Assembly: GCA_947168885.1 (NCBI GenBank) | Contig: CAMVNQ010000008.1 | Coordinates: 1 to 64,000, forward strand | Origin: an uncultured Clostridia bacterium | GTDB lineage: Bacteria > Bacillota > Clostridia > Oscillospirales > Ruminococcaceae | Length of the DNA stretch: 64,000 bases | Direction of reading: 5' to 3' | Part shown: positions 1 to 9,603 of the stretch, piece after piece | How the letters are laid out: each line of letters begins with the position of its first letter | Numbering within the stretch: the stretch's first letter is position 1 | Translations under genes and position numbers: made by a program | Notes under the pieces: model-generated | What the model was told of the DNA's origin: nothing | Seen by the model: the letters and a program-made list of their open reading frames with translations, nothing else | Databases searched by the model: none

Positions 1-545
1 AGTATTTTTCCGAGCTCGGGGTTCTTCTTCGGCTCGGATTTTTCCTTGGGCTGATTAAGTGACTCGAACGGTGAAGCGGCGGGCTTCATGTCGCCGGCAT
101 TGTCGATCACTTTGTCAAGCTCGGGGTGCTTCGGGGTATCCTTTTTCTCCGGAGCAGGAGCCGGCTTCGGTTCTTCTTTCTTGACTTCGGGTGCGGGAGC
201 AGACTTAGGAGCCGCCGGTATATCTGACGGTTTTTCTGCTGCGGGCTTAGCTACACCGACCGACGGCATAGCATCGGACTCCGCCTTTATTTGCATCGGA
301 CCCATAGACGGTTGGTTACGGTTATAGCGCTGTGAGGGGTCAATGTGTCTTATTGCGCGCTTTTTTGCGGGTGCAGCAGGTTTGGCAGGCTGCACAGGTT
401 TGGGGGGCTGTTCGGGTCTGGGAGGCTGCGCCGGCTTGACCTCGGTCTGTGGTTTATTTCCGTTAAGGATGATCACTTCTGTGCCGCAAGCCGGGCACAC
501 TTTTGCACTGTCATCCAGTTTGTTTCCGCAATGTCTGCAAAACAT
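1..545 (-). CDS. Zinc-ribbon protein with long Pro/Lys/Ala-rich linker (C-terminus beyond window)
   Basis: The frame starts at 545 and runs off the left edge after 181 codons, so only the N-terminal part is visible. It opens with MFCRHCG and CPACG, two CxxC pairs 14 residues apart, which is the usual N-terminal zinc-ribbon layout of Firmicutes membrane or adaptor proteins. The rest of the visible part is a disordered stretch rich in Pro, Lys, Ala and Glu with repeated KPA and PAP groups, typical of a linker to a later domain. I chose the ATG at 545 because AAGGG lies about 9 bases upstream; the in-frame ATG at 569 has no SD sequence. A good promoter lies at 634-662. The function cannot be named without the missing C-terminus. 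Confidence 0.75.
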   Translation of the reverse strand, partial: MFCRHCGNKLDDSAKVCPACGTEVIILNGNKPQTEVKPAQPPRPEQPPKPVQPAKPAAPAKKRAIRHIDPSQRYNRNQPSMGPMQIKAESDAMPSVGVAKPAAEKPSDIPAAPKSAPAPEVKKEEPKPAPAPEKKDTPKHPELDKVIDNAGDMKPAASPFESLNQPKEKSEPKKNPELGKI

Positions 546-633
546 ATCCAAATTCCCTTCTTCGGACATTGTCCGAACGGTAATAGTACAGAAGGCGGTA
601 TCACACACTCCGCCGACCATAGTTATAATAAAT

Positions 634-662
634 AGTATATCATCATTGCGACGTTATGTCAA
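634..662 (-). promoter_or_regulatory. Promoter of the zinc-ribbon gene
   Basis: On the minus strand TTGACA (657-662) and TATACT (634-639) are separated by exactly 17 bases, a near-consensus vegetative promoter about 90 bases upstream of the start at 545. Confidence 0.8.
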
Positions 663-751
663 GGCAAAAACAGCACTGTTATGCGACAAAACGTCTTGCA
701 GAATTAACAAAGATTTTTTGATTTTTTGTATAATTTTCCGAGTGTGAAGCG

Positions 752-1219
752 TCAAAGTATCTTTTCCAGTCCTATTTTCTGTGGCTTCAGACCCATTTTT
801 TCATAGAAGCGCATAGCGCCTTCATTGCACGTCCAGACGTTGAGAGTAACGTTATAACAGCCCATTTCCCTCGCTTTTTCAAGGACGTACTCATATAAAG
901 ATTGCCCTATGTGCTTTCCGCGCTCGCTCTCATCAACGCACAGGTCGTCGATGTACAGTGTTTTTATGTCGGTCAGAATGTTGCTGTCAGGCTCGTGTTT
1001 CAGGATACAGAAAGCGTATCCGACGAGCTTGTTCCCGTCGAAAGCGGCATAGATCGGCCTTTGGCTGTCCGCGATGATATCTGCGAGTTCGCTGTCGGTG
1101 TATTTCTTGACACCGCCCTTGAAAATATCCGGGCGCCCCTCGTGATGCACTTCCAGCACCTGCCGAAGAAGCCTGTTGATCCCGTCTGTGTCGGCTGTTT
1201 CCGCGCGTCTTATCTCCAT
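752..1219 (-). CDS. GNAT-family N-acetyltransferase
   Basis: 155 residues, the normal length of a single-domain GNAT enzyme. The N-terminus MEIRRAETADTDGINRLL is the standard first strand and helix, IDDLCVDESERGKHIGQSL holds the acetyl-CoA pyrophosphate-binding loop (R/Q-x-x-G-x-G/A type, here RGKHIG), and VTLNVWTCNEGAMRFYEKMGL is the conserved C-terminal strand and helix. The start at 1219 follows AGGAGG at 9-base spacing, so an upstream in-frame extension is not used. It is monocistronic, with its own promoter at 1284-1312. The acceptor substrate is unknown; a small molecule or a protein N-terminus are both possible. Confidence 0.85.
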   Translation of the reverse strand: MEIRRAETADTDGINRLLRQVLEVHHEGRPDIFKGGVKKYTDSELADIIADSQRPIYAAFDGNKLVGYAFCILKHEPDSNILTDIKTLYIDDLCVDESERGKHIGQSLYEYVLEKAREMGCYNVTLNVWTCNEGAMRFYEKMGLKPQKIGLEKIL

Positions 1220-1283
1220 ATCGTTTTTACCTCCTCGTACCGGCCGCATTCCTGTGGGGATACGCGCCGTGTTATTCAAAAAC

Positions 1284-1312
1284 ATTATACGCTCTGCGCT
1301 AAATTATGTCAA
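1284..1312 (-). promoter_or_regulatory. Promoter of the GNAT gene
   Basis: Minus-strand TTGACA (1307-1312) and TATAAT (1284-1289) with a 17-base spacer. It lies back to back with the plus-strand promoter at 1337-1365, so the two genes diverge from a shared 100-bp region. Confidence 0.85.
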
Positions 1313-1336
1313 GCGCCACAATTCGACCAAAATCAT

Positions 1337-1365
1337 TTGACAAGTCGTATCTTTTAGTATATAAT
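1337..1365 (+). promoter_or_regulatory. Promoter of the solute-binding protein gene
   Basis: TTGACA (1337-1342) and TATAAT (1360-1365) with a 17-base spacer, about 80 bases upstream of the TTG start at 1446. A GC-rich hairpin follows in the leader (CCGCGG repeats around 1390-1413). Confidence 0.85.
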
Positions 1366-1445
1366 ATATATCACCTATCACTTGAAGTGTCCGCGGGTGA
1401 CATTGCCGCGGCTTTTTTACAGACAATAACATGGAGTGAAAAATC

Positions 1446-3809
1446 TTGAAAAAGTTCAGAAATATCATTGCAACCGTGATATGTGTGTCAATGCTTTCCG
1501 GGTGCTTCGGAAACGGCGGTGTGTCGTCGGACACGTCGGTCGCTGCGTCTGAGTCAACTGCACAGACCGCTGCTCCCGTTACGACGGAAGCAGCTACAGA
1601 GAGCCTGATGTCCGCAGCGGCTCTCGCGAGCGAGGACGAGCCTGACACGAAGAAGGAAGCCCGTCCGCTTATCGCGGCAGTTCCTCTGGTCGGTACTGAA
1701 TATACGCCGTTTTTGCCGGCGGACGATTTCACACGCATCGCGGACAAGCTGACCGGAGTGACGCTTATAAGCCGCACAAGAGGCGGAAACCCAGTCATGA
1801 CCGGAACGAATGTGACAACCGAGCGTTACGGAGGGAAAGCCTATACCTACAACGGCATTGCGGATGTATTGAAGAGATACGATGAAGAGAGCGATACCAC
1901 GGCGTACACCTTTTCGCTTCGCAGAGACGTAAGGTTTGCGGACGGAGAGACGCTTAACGCCGACGATATAATCTTTACGCTGTATCTGCACCTTGACCCC
2001 GCTTATTCTGGAAATCTCCCGCTTCAGGATTCGGGCATAATCGGTTCGATAAACTATCACTATGACAACTCTTCCGCCGACAACATCACAAGGGAGAAGA
2101 TAGACGAAGTTCTCGCATCGGAGGAGATAAAGCCGCTTATACGCGACAAGATAATCATACCGACGCTACGCGCGCAGTACGACGCGGTAAGGTCGATGTT
2201 CGACGACAGTTCATACTCGATCTATACATCGAAATACCCCACTCCCGTCGAGCTTTTCGCATTTTTCTACGCGATAAACCTGAGGGACGACAAAGCGGAG
2301 AAATATTCCGCGAAGGGCAAAGACGCGATAACCGTCATTTCAGAGGTCGCCGATCTTTATGACGGAAACTACCGTCAGCTCGCCAGCATAACCATGGGCG
2401 ACGAAACGGTTTTTGACGACGAGGCACTAAGCATCGCCGTAGGGTATATCGCAAAGGAAAACGGCGGTACTTCGGCGGTCGAGAGCGTTCGTTCGGCAAG
2501 CGGTATCGTTCGCAACAACCAGTATTCCGTCACAGTCACTGTGACAGGTGACGGTGCGGCGTTTGAGAAACTTCTCGGGGATATGACGATACTTCCGCTG
2601 CACTATTACGGCAGCGAGCCGCTTTATAGCTATGAGAGCTGTGTTTTCGGATTCATCAAGGGCAAGGCGGACGAGGTCATGCAGAGATTTGCCGACAAGC
2701 CGCTCGGCGCAGGTCCTTATAGATATGTCGGAACTCACAACGGCGCGGCGGAGTTCGAGGCAAATACATACTACTATAAAGGTGCGCCGCAGTCTCCGTC
2801 CCTGAGGCTTGTGGAAAAGGGATTACTGTCTGCGGCAGAGCTGATCGGTGACGGAACTGCCGATATATGTGATGACAACGGCTCCGTGGACAGCAGCACC
2901 GCAGTCGATGAAGCCAACCGTTCTATGGAGAAGATATATGCTTCAATAAGCGCTGAGCCGGGTTACGGTTACGTCGGCATCAATGCCAAGACCGTATGTA
3001 TCGGCGATTCGTTCTCGAACCAGAGCTATGCGCTGCGAAAGGCGCTCGGAACAGCTATCGCGGCTTTCCGCGATGAATCCGTAAGAAGCTATTTCGGTGC
3101 GTTCGGCAAGACCACCGATTATCCGGTCATTGAGGACGTTATCATTGACGAAAAGACCGAGGGATATGTTGTTCCTTATACGCACAACAAGAACGGCGAC
3201 CCGATATTCGCCTCCGGAATGAACGACGAAGAACGCAGCGAAGCTGTGAAAACGGCTTGTCTCGGATTTCTTGCGGACGCGGGATATACCATAACCGACG
3301 GCAAGGTGACAGCCGCGCCGTTCAACGCAAAAACCGAGTTCAGCGCACTTGTTGTCGGCGGAGGGAACGGCGGACATCCGTGCTATACAGCGTTGAAGAA
3401 AGCGTCCGGTCTGCTCCGGAGCATAGGGATAACGCTGAAAGTTACCGATCTTTCCGACGCCGGGGCTCTCTGGGAAGCACTTAACGACGGCACTAACGAG
3501 ATCTGGGCGGGCGCATGGAACACCGAAACACTCTCAACGATATATGTTGACAGCTATTACGGCGCGGATTCCACCAAGCTAAAGCTGCTTATAAGAGATG
3601 CGGAGGCTGCCTCCGGCGCGGACAGGAAGGCAGAGTTCATGAAGTGCTACGATAAGATACACAACACCTACGCGACTGAGATACCGATGTATCTCCGCAC
3701 GAGATGCACACTTTTCAGCACGCTTCGCATCGACGCCGAGACATATCCGACGGATATGTCGGACACTTACGGGTGGGTGGACGAAATAGCCAATATCCGA
3801 GTAAAGTAA
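1446..3809 (+). CDS. Lipoprotein extracellular solute-binding protein, family 5 (OppA/DppA type)
   Basis: 787 residues. A signal peptide ends in the lipobox LSGC (residues 17-20), so the protein should be lipidated and held on the outer face of the membrane. After a Ser/Thr/Ala-rich linker (20-75) comes the family 5 substrate-binding fold; [18 protein letters not shown] (about 165-182) is the characteristic motif of peptide and nickel ABC binding proteins. It is longer than the usual 500-600 residues. The start codon is TTG, preceded by GGAGTG 8 bases upstream; no ATG fits. No permease or ATPase gene is adjacent, so it must share a distant transporter or act as a sensor. The substrate is probably an oligopeptide, but that is inferred only from the family. 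Confidence 0.85.
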   Translation: MKKFRNIIATVICVSMLSGCFGNGGVSSDTSVAASESTAQTAAPVTTEAATESLMSAAALASEDEPDTKKEARPLIAAVPLVGTEYTPFLPADDFTRIADKLTGVTLISRTRGGNPVMTGTNVTTERYGGKAYTYNGIADVLKRYDEESDTTAYTFSLRRDVRFADGETLNADDIIFTLYLHLDPAYSGNLPLQDSGIIGSINYHYDNSSADNITREKIDEVLASEEIKPLIRDKIIIPTLRAQYDAVRSMFDDSSYSIYTSKYPTPVELFAFFYAINLRDDKAEKYSAKGKDAITVISEVADLYDGNYRQLASITMGDETVFDDEALSIAVGYIAKENGGTSAVESVRSASGIVRNNQYSVTVTVTGDGAAFEKLLGDMTILPLHYYGSEPLYSYESCVFGFIKGKADEVMQRFADKPLGAGPYRYVGTHNGAAEFEANTYYYKGAPQSPSLRLVEKGLLSAAELIGDGTADICDDNGSVDSSTAVDEANRSMEKIYASISAEPGYGYVGINAKTVCIGDSFSNQSYALRKALGTAIAAFRDESVRSYFGAFGKTTDYPVIEDVIIDEKTEGYVVPYTHNKNGDPIFASGMNDEERSEAVKTACLGFLADAGYTITDGKVTAAPFNAKTEFSALVVGGGNGGHPCYTALKKASGLLRSIGITLKVTDLSDAGALWEALNDGTNEIWAGAWNTETLSTIYVDSYYGADSTKLKLLIRDAEAASGADRKAEFMKCYDKIHNTYATEIPMYLRTRCTLFSTLRIDAETYPTDMSDTYGWVDEIANIRVK

Positions 3810-3871
3810 AAGCACCAATAAATGCAGAAAGCCCTGTTTTCAGCGGGGTACGGCATCGGACGGTTCATGAT

Positions 3872-4990
3872 ATGAAAACATACGTTCTTATCCTTGCGGG
3901 GGGAGAATCCCGCAGAATGGGCGGGATAAACAAGCAGTTCGCTCTTGTCGGCGGCGTTCCCGTCATAATAAAAAGTGCCCTCGCGTTTGAGAACTCGCCC
4001 GAGATCACCGATATAGTCATAGCGGCGCGCGAATGCGATATGGACAGGATACAGGCACTCTGCGCCGAGCACGGGATAACAAAGCTGCGGTGTATCGTTC
4101 CGGGAGGAAGTTCGCGCACAGATTCGGCAAGACACGCGTTCTCTGCTGCTGAAGATGCCGATATTATAATGGTACACGACGGAGCAAGACCCTATGTCAG
4201 CGGAGAACTAATCTCGCGGATTCTTCGGGACTGCATGACATACGGTGCGGCAATACCGTCGCTTCCGCTGAAAGATACCGTGAAGTTTACGGACTCGGAC
4301 GGATTTTCGGCAGGCACTCCCGACCGCGCGGCACTTTGCTCGGTACAGACACCGCAGGCGTTCCGTGCAGAGCTTTACAGAGACATGATGCTTTCGGGGA
4401 AGGAAGCGACCGACGACGCTGGACTTGCGGAACTTCTCGGGATAAAGGTGAAGCTCACCGAGGGCGATCCGGGGAATATCAAGATCACCACGGCAGACGA
4501 CCTGCCAAAGGAGGACTGCGCTATGTTTCGCATCGGTCACGGCTATGACGTGCATATCCTTGCGCCGGACAGAAAGCTCGTTATCGGCGGAGTCACGATA
4601 CCCTATGAGCTCGGGCTTCTTGGACATTCTGACGCGGACGTGCTCGTTCACGCGGTAATGGACGCTATGCTCGGGGCACTTGCGCTCGGAGATATCGGAA
4701 AGCACTTCCCCGACAGTGACCCTGCCTATAAAGGCGCGGACAGTATCGGGCTGCTGAAAAGGGTGAACGCGCTTATACGCGAAAAAGGGTATCGGGTATC
4801 GAACCTTGACTGTACGATAAACGCGGAAAGACCGAAGCTTGCGCCGTATATCATGCAGATGCGGGAGAGTATAGCGGCTGCCTGCGGGTGCGATGTTTCA
4901 TGTGTGAGCGTAAAAGCCACCACCGAAGAGGGGCTCGGGCTTGCCGGAAAGGGTATCGGAGCAGTGTGCGTATGCCTTCTGAGCAAATGA
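3872..4990 (+). CDS. ispDF: Bifunctional 2-C-methyl-D-erythritol 4-phosphate cytidylyltransferase / 2,4-cyclodiphosphate synthase
   Basis: 372 residues, joining two steps of the MEP isoprenoid pathway. Residues 1-213 are IspD, which makes CDP-methylerythritol from MEP and CTP: the nucleotide-binding N-terminus [20 protein letters not shown] at 101-107 and TPQAF at 160-164 are intact. Residues 218-372 are IspF, which cyclises the phosphorylated intermediate: GHGYDVH (223-229) and HSDADV supply metal and substrate ligands. Separate ispD and ispF genes are more common, though IspDF fusions are known. The N-terminus is placed at 3872 by homology, because the SD there is weak. The gene follows the solute-binding gene by 62 bases without a clear terminator. 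Confidence 0.93.
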   Translation: MKTYVLILAGGESRRMGGINKQFALVGGVPVIIKSALAFENSPEITDIVIAARECDMDRIQALCAEHGITKLRCIVPGGSSRTDSARHAFSAAEDADIIMVHDGARPYVSGELISRILRDCMTYGAAIPSLPLKDTVKFTDSDGFSAGTPDRAALCSVQTPQAFRAELYRDMMLSGKEATDDAGLAELLGIKVKLTEGDPGNIKITTADDLPKEDCAMFRIGHGYDVHILAPDRKLVIGGVTIPYELGLLGHSDADVLVHAVMDAMLGALALGDIGKHFPDSDPAYKGADSIGLLKRVNALIREKGYRVSNLDCTINAERPKLAPYIMQMRESIAAACGCDVSCVSVKATTEEGLGLAGKGIGAVCVCLLSK

Positions 4991-4998
4991 TTACATAA

Positions 4999-5281
4999 GG
5001 GAACCTCTAAAAACCCAATTTGAGAGAAAAAGAGCTATCCACTTTATGCCGCTTTGTATGCGCGCGTCCTGCGCGCTTTTGGCGGCAATACCACGGCTTC
5101 CTGCCGTGACCGTCTACTGCGTCAAACCTCCTAACCGGGCGTGGTCTCCCCGGCAGCGGGGAGGTGTCGAGCTTGCGAGACAGAGGGGCTGACCGACAGA
5201 CCAGCCCGGCTTCGTCGGCTTTCCTTGTATCCGACGCAGCTATCTCATTTTCTCTTTTCAAAGCGGTTTTTAGAGGTACCC
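4999..5281. mobile_element. MITE-like non-autonomous element with 17-bp terminal inverted repeats
   Basis: The left end GGGAACCTCTAAAAACC (4999-5015) is the inverted complement of the right end (5265-5281) with 16 of 17 matches, and the similarity continues imperfectly inward through A/G-rich stretches (5020-5040 against 5243-5262). The 4-bp sequence ATAA flanks both ends (4995-4998 and 5282-5285), as expected for a target-site duplication. The 283-bp body is GC-rich, has hairpins (for example GCGCGC...GCGCGC near 5060) and no credible gene. It sits 8 bases after the ispDF stop. It is probably mobilised in trans by a transposase elsewhere in the genome. Confidence 0.7.
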
Positions 5282-5289
5282 ATAAAAAA

Positions 5290-5315
5290 GTGGTATCGCC
5301 AAACAGCGATACCAC
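5290..5315. terminator. Bidirectional intrinsic terminator
   Basis: A 10-bp perfect stem (GTGGTATCGC/GCGATACCAC) with a 6-base loop, flanked by AATTTTT on the right and AAAAAA on the left. It can serve ispDF (plus) and the GH130 gene (minus). Confidence 0.85.
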
Positions 5316-5336
5316 AATTTTTATACTTATTTATAC

Positions 5337-6344
5337 TTATACTGATGAGTGGTTCTTGATGTACTCAACAACTTCTTCTGCGTTGCAGAACGCCATAGAA
5401 ACGCAGGTGTCCGCGCAGCCGTAGTAGATAGCGATACGTCCGGTGTCGCCGTCGCAGAGCGCAGCACACGGGAATGTAACATTCTGTACGTCGCCTACGC
5501 ACTCGTAAAGCTCACGCGGGTTGAGGAGATACTCGGAGCAGCGGTACTTTACTTTCCACGGCTTGTCGATGTCGAGAATGCAGGCGCCGAAGCTGTAAAC
5601 AAAGCCGTTGCAGCTCTCAAGAACACCGTGATAGAACACGAGCCAGCCTTCGCTTGTCTCGATCGGGATAGGACCGGCACCGATCTTCTTGGACTCCCAG
5701 CCTCTGAGCGGAGCCATTACGTGTCTGTGCTCGCCCCAGTACTTCATATCGGGTGACTGGGATATGTACATATCGCCGAACGGTGTATGACCGCTGTCGG
5801 ACGGGCGGCTGAACATAACGTACTTGCCGTTTATCTTTCTCGGGAAGAGCACGCCGTTTCTGTTGAAAGGAAGGAATGCGTTCTCACACTGGTGGAACTC
5901 CTTGAAATCCTTTGTCCAGCCCACGCCGATAGTGGGCTTCCAGCCGTAGGCGTTGCACCAGGTTATCCAGAATCTGTCCTCGATCCATACACAGCGCGGG
6001 TCATAGCCGTACTGCCAAGGGTTGGCTTCCTTTGTCTCGGGGTCGTCGTTTATCCATTCGATGCGCTTTTCTCCGAGTTCCCAATGGATACCGTCCTTGG
6101 AGAAGCCGCTGTGGATATTCATGTTTCTTTCTCTGTCGTCGATACGGAAAACACCGGCAAACTTGTATTCGCCGCATTCAAACGGGACAACGGCGCTGTT
6201 GAAGATCGAGTTTGCAGAGGGGATAAGGTCACGCGGGATAACGGGGTTTGCGTCGTATCTCCATACGACATCCTTGCAGCCTGCGGGCTTATCCTGCCAC
6301 GGGATATTCGGGAGTGAGGGCTGGTTCAGTACTTTTACGCTCAT
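5337..6344 (-). CDS. GH130 family beta-1,4-mannooligosaccharide phosphorylase
   Basis: 335 residues of the five-bladed propeller fold of glycoside hydrolase family 130. These enzymes phosphorolyse beta-mannosides in the cytoplasm, giving alpha-mannose 1-phosphate. [19 protein letters not shown] (about 113-131) carries the conserved Asp region used for proton transfer; [19 protein letters not shown] is the conserved phosphate/substrate segment. Length and motifs match the enzymes described from Ruminococcus albus mannan use (RaMP2 type) better than the mannosylglucose phosphorylases, but that split is inference. There is no signal peptide. SD GAGGT precedes the start. It stands alone with its own promoter (6435-6463) and no mannanase or transporter neighbours. 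Confidence 0.88.
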   Translation of the reverse strand: MSVKVLNQPSLPNIPWQDKPAGCKDVVWRYDANPVIPRDLIPSANSIFNSAVVPFECGEYKFAGVFRIDDRERNMNIHSGFSKDGIHWELGEKRIEWINDDPETKEANPWQYGYDPRCVWIEDRFWITWCNAYGWKPTIGVGWTKDFKEFHQCENAFLPFNRNGVLFPRKINGKYVMFSRPSDSGHTPFGDMYISQSPDMKYWGEHRHVMAPLRGWESKKIGAGPIPIETSEGWLVFYHGVLESCNGFVYSFGACILDIDKPWKVKYRCSEYLLNPRELYECVGDVQNVTFPCAALCDGDTGRIAIYYGCADTCVSMAFCNAEEVVEYIKNHSSV

Positions 6345-6434
6345 GATGATACCTCTTTCTTTCTGATTCTGTCATATTTTTTATTCAGAACGCAGCCGCG
6401 CTTTTGGCCACAGACCGCATTACCTTGTATTATC

Positions 6435-6463
6435 ATTATATAATATCGACGTTCGGGTGTCAA
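6435..6463 (-). promoter_or_regulatory. Promoter of the GH130 gene
   Basis: Minus-strand TTGACA (6458-6463) and TATAAT (6435-6440), 17-base spacer, about 90 bases upstream of the start codon. Confidence 0.85.
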
Positions 6464-6692
6464 TACTAAACAGAGATAATGAGTAACAATTTTTTAGGAT
6501 TGTTTTAGGTAATTATTACCTATCAGTTACTTAAATAAAGCGCGGCGCTGCTTAAAATTAGGCGGCAATTTTGACTCATTAATTGATTAAATCGCTTAAA
6601 CTGTGGGCGAACGCAACTTATATGTAACCTGTATGTGGGTAATTTTTTATTTTTATACAAATTAGGACGCTAAAATTTGTAATTATACACTA
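6464..6692. other. AT-rich intergenic region with a perfect palindrome upstream of the pilus operon
   Basis: No coding frame is seen. The region holds the perfect 17-bp palindrome TAGGTAATTATTACCTA (6506-6522) and further GTAAC/GGTAA copies (near 6483, 6525, 6626 and 6637). It lies between two divergent promoters and could hold an operator for the pilus operon, but no regulator can be named. Confidence 0.4.
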
Positions 6693-6721
6693 TTGTGGTA
6701 TGATGAGTTTTATGATATAAT
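6693..6721 (+). promoter_or_regulatory. Probable promoter of the type IV pilus operon
   Basis: TTGTGG (6693-6698) and TATAAT (6716-6721) with a 17-base spacer. The -35 is weak, so an activator may be needed. A leader hairpin follows (CAATTGTGCG at 6733-6742 against CGCACATTG at 6772-6780), immediately before the SD of pilC. I saw no c-di-GMP riboswitch signature in the leader. Confidence 0.6.
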
Positions 6722-6813
6722 CGTATTATATACAATTGTGCGTTTAGGGGGAAGGTGCGCCCTTTTTCTGCCGCACATTGAGTAAATTCATAGATCATGA
6801 ATGGAGGGTTTAC

Positions 6814-8007
6814 ATGGCATACTATTCCTATGTTGCCACAGATGTCAACGGTTCCACGGTCAAAGGTAAGGAGTATGCGGACGATTATCTTGACCTGTCC
6901 GAAAAACTCCGGCAGAAAAATCTTTTCTGTACCGAATATACCGAGATCGAGGAAAAACAGGCAGACGCCAAGTACAAGTTCAATACCAAGGATCTTGCGT
7001 TTATCTGCCGCCAGCTTTCTTCAATGCTTACCGCAGGTATAAGCCTTGTAAGATCGCTGCACATCCTTTACACTCAGGAAGAGAAGAAAAAGGCCAAGGC
7101 TGCGCTTCTTGAGATATATGAGGATGTTCAGAAGGGTCGTTCGTTCTCGGAGGCGATACAGGCGCGACCCGGTGTATTCCCGCTGCTGTTCGTCAGCATG
7201 GTCGCCGCGGGCGAGGCTTCCGGTAACCTCGACGTCATAATGACCCGAGTTGCGGACTATTACCTCAACCAGAACAAGATCAACAACCAGATCAAGGGTG
7301 CCATTACCTACCCTATCGTTCTGCTTTTCCTGCTCGTCGCCGTATTCTTCGGTCTGTTCATATTCATCATGCCGATGTTCCGACAACTTGCCGGTGACGA
7401 TCTGCCGCCTTTGTCGGCTGCGATGTTCGCGATAAGTGACTTCCTGATACCTTACTGGTGGACGATAATCCTCGGTGTCGGCGTACTTGTCCTCGTTATC
7501 CACTTCTTACGAAAGTCTCCCGCTTTCGGACTGAAGTTCGATGAGATCAAAGTAAAGATGCCTAAGGTCGGTCCCCTCCTTACTATTATATATACGGGAC
7601 GTTTCGCAAGAACTATGGCGAACCTTTACGCTTCCGGTCTTCAGATGGTCGATTGTATCGAGAAGTCGGCAGACACTCTTAACAATCAGTACATAGCAAA
7701 CCTCTTCCACGACAGCGTCGTAGAAGACGTAAAGCACGGTGAAGCTCTTTCGGCGGCAATTACCAAGATCGGCGTGTTCCCGGGCGTTTTCACTTCGATC
7801 ATCATGGTCGGTGAGGAATCCGGTGCACTCGACGATATCCTCAATAAGTCCGCGGACTACTATGAAGATGAATCCGCTACTGCTATCGCAAAGCTTGTAG
7901 GACTTTTGGAGCCGGTAATGATCATTTTCCTCGGTGTTATGATCGGTATGATCCTCGCCGGTATCTTCCCGATACTCTACGGTGGTATGGCAAACGTCGG
8001 CAAATAA
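6814..8007 (+). CDS. pilC: Type IV pilus inner-membrane platform protein PilC (GspF family)
   Basis: 397 residues with two T2SSF repeats: the first is centred on FICRQLSSMLTAGISLVRSL and the second on FARTMANLYASGLQMVDCI. There are three hydrophobic membrane segments (about 157-190, 212-236 and 365-392), and each repeat ends in the family signature (AAGEASGNLD, VGEESGALDD). PilC is the membrane platform that couples the PilB/PilT ATPases to pilin addition and removal. The start at 6814 follows GGAGG; an upstream TTG in frame has no SD. It is the first gene of the operon, reading toward pilM-N. Confidence 0.93.
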   Translation: MAYYSYVATDVNGSTVKGKEYADDYLDLSEKLRQKNLFCTEYTEIEEKQADAKYKFNTKDLAFICRQLSSMLTAGISLVRSLHILYTQEEKKKAKAALLEIYEDVQKGRSFSEAIQARPGVFPLLFVSMVAAGEASGNLDVIMTRVADYYLNQNKINNQIKGAITYPIVLLFLLVAVFFGLFIFIMPMFRQLAGDDLPPLSAAMFAISDFLIPYWWTIILGVGVLVLVIHFLRKSPAFGLKFDEIKVKMPKVGPLLTIIYTGRFARTMANLYASGLQMVDCIEKSADTLNNQYIANLFHDSVVEDVKHGEALSAAITKIGVFPGVFTSIIMVGEESGALDDILNKSADYYEDESATAIAKLVGLLEPVMIIFLGVMIGMILAGIFPILYGGMANVGK

Positions 8008-8061
8008 GCCTGACAATAAAGACCCGGAAAGAATAAATAACTATTTTTAAAGAGGTGCTAT

Positions 8062-9603
8062 ATGTTATCAATTGATATTACCGATAAGCAGATAAGGCTT
8101 GTCAGAGGTGCGCTCAACGGCGCAAAGATCCGCGTACTTGAAGTTGAGACGCGTGATCTTACTGCAGGATGTGTAAGTAACGGTTACGTAACGGATATAC
8201 CCATGATCGCCGGTGAGATCACGGATATAATCGCTTCTAACAACATCAAGGATAAAGAGGCTATCGTCTGCATCAACTCTGGTTCGATACTCTATAAGGA
8301 CCTTACAGTCCCGAAACCGAAAAAGATCTCCAACTCCGCAGCTATCGAGTCGATGATACTCACGACAATGGGTATCACGAAAGAGTATAACATTTCATAC
8401 TCTGTTATAGGTGAGGATAAGGACGAAAACGATCAGCCTGTACTCAAGATCCTTGCTACTGCTGTTCCGCAGAGAATGGTTGACGGTTACATAAGACTGT
8501 TCACTCAGCTCGGTATCAAGCTCCAGCAGATCAACGTTTCTAACAACTGTATCACGCGTCTCATACTCAATACACCGAAGCTCGAATCTTCGATGCCCTT
8601 AATGCTCGTACAGATAGACAATGACTTCATCAATATCAACCTGTACGAAGACAATCAGCTCGTCATCTCAAGATATGTAAGAGTAGATCCCTACGATTAC
8701 AATAATGACGAGGACTATCTCAATCAGGCGGTTTACGATAACGTATTCCGTACCCTCCAGTTCACGAATCAGCGTAAGAACGCAAAGCCCCTTAAGGAGA
8801 TAATGTTCTACGGTCAGGTAAGAGACTTCATCTCCCTCTCCAATGCGGTTGCTTCGTTCAACGTTCCCTCTCATATTCTCAACATACCCAACAACATCGT
8901 TACATTCTGCGACTTCGACTTTGCGGAATACGCAAACGCGATAGGTGCGTTCTTCAAGGTAAGAAAAGACCTCGACCACGTCAACCTCCTCGACGCGGCT
9001 GCGGTAAAGGAAAAGAAGGGCACCAATATGTTCTTCGTAGGAATGGCTATCGCGGCGGTAGCTTCTATCGGCGTGGTATTCGGAGCGAAGATCGTGTGCG
9101 ACAATATTGCGTCAGACATAAAGAAGAAAGCGGACGCGGTTTATAACGACGTTCACAGTGAAGAGAACCAGAAGAAACTCGATCTTCTCGCTGAGAAGGA
9201 AGGCATCCTTCAGAGCATCTCGAAATATGCAGGCAACCTTCAGGAAGCACAGCGTCTGTTTGAAATGCAGCCCAAGGCTATCTCGGAAGTAAGAAAGATA
9301 CTTGAAGACACACTTGAAAAAGTCGATAAGAATGCTTTCTTTATGGATGAGATTGAGATGGAAGGCTACAACGTAACTGTAACGATTCGCTGCTACGATG
9401 ACGAAACGCCTACAAAGTACGTGAGAGCGCTTATAGATCAGGATTACTTCGATAACATCATTTACTCCGGATTTGCCGGTGAAGAGATCAAGGAAGAGGA
9501 CGAAGGAAAGGCTCTCAAGGTAGAAGAAAAGGCCGGCGATTACAGATACTCGTTCGTGCTGAATATGAGACTCAGAGGAGGCAACGCATATGAAGTTAAA
9601 TAA
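8062..9603 (+). CDS. pilM: PilM-PilN fusion, type IV pilus alignment subcomplex
   Basis: 513 residues. Residues 1-310 have the actin-like PilM fold (N-terminal MLSIDITDKQIRLVRG, equivalent to the nucleotide-binding start of PilM/FtsA). Then comes one membrane helix (about 318-340, FFVGMAIAAVASIGVVFGAKI), a coiled coil (345-400) and a PilN-like ferredoxin-fold C-terminus. In most species PilM is a separate cytoplasmic protein that binds the short N-terminal tail of PilN; here both appear in one chain. SD AGAGGTG precedes the ATG. Its end overlaps pilO by 14 bases, indicating coupled translation. The PilN assignment rests on topology and gene order. Confidence 0.8.
   Translation: MLSIDITDKQIRLVRGALNGAKIRVLEVETRDLTAGCVSNGYVTDIPMIAGEITDIIASNNIKDKEAIVCINSGSILYKDLTVPKPKKISNSAAIESMILTTMGITKEYNISYSVIGEDKDENDQPVLKILATAVPQRMVDGYIRLFTQLGIKLQQINVSNNCITRLILNTPKLESSMPLMLVQIDNDFININLYEDNQLVISRYVRVDPYDYNNDEDYLNQAVYDNVFRTLQFTNQRKNAKPLKEIMFYGQVRDFISLSNAVASFNVPSHILNIPNNIVTFCDFDFAEYANAIGAFFKVRKDLDHVNLLDAAAVKEKKGTNMFFVGMAIAAVASIGVVFGAKIVCDNIASDIKKKADAVYNDVHSEENQKKLDLLAEKEGILQSISKYAGNLQEAQRLFEMQPKAISEVRKILEDTLEKVDKNAFFMDEIEMEGYNVTVTIRCYDDETPTKYVRALIDQDYFDNIIYSGFAGEEIKEEDEGKALKVEEKAGDYRYSFVLNMRLRGGNAYEVK

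Noticed and set aside
5007-5315. A 102-codon minus-strand frame inside the MITE-like element and terminator
   Set aside because: It spans the terminal inverted repeats and the terminator hairpin, has no SD, and its Arg/Pro-rich sequence is what a GC-rich repeat gives in translation.
6722-6813. c-di-GMP riboswitch before the pilus operon
   Set aside because: Pilus operons of some Clostridia have one, but the leader has only a single hairpin and lacks the conserved class I core.
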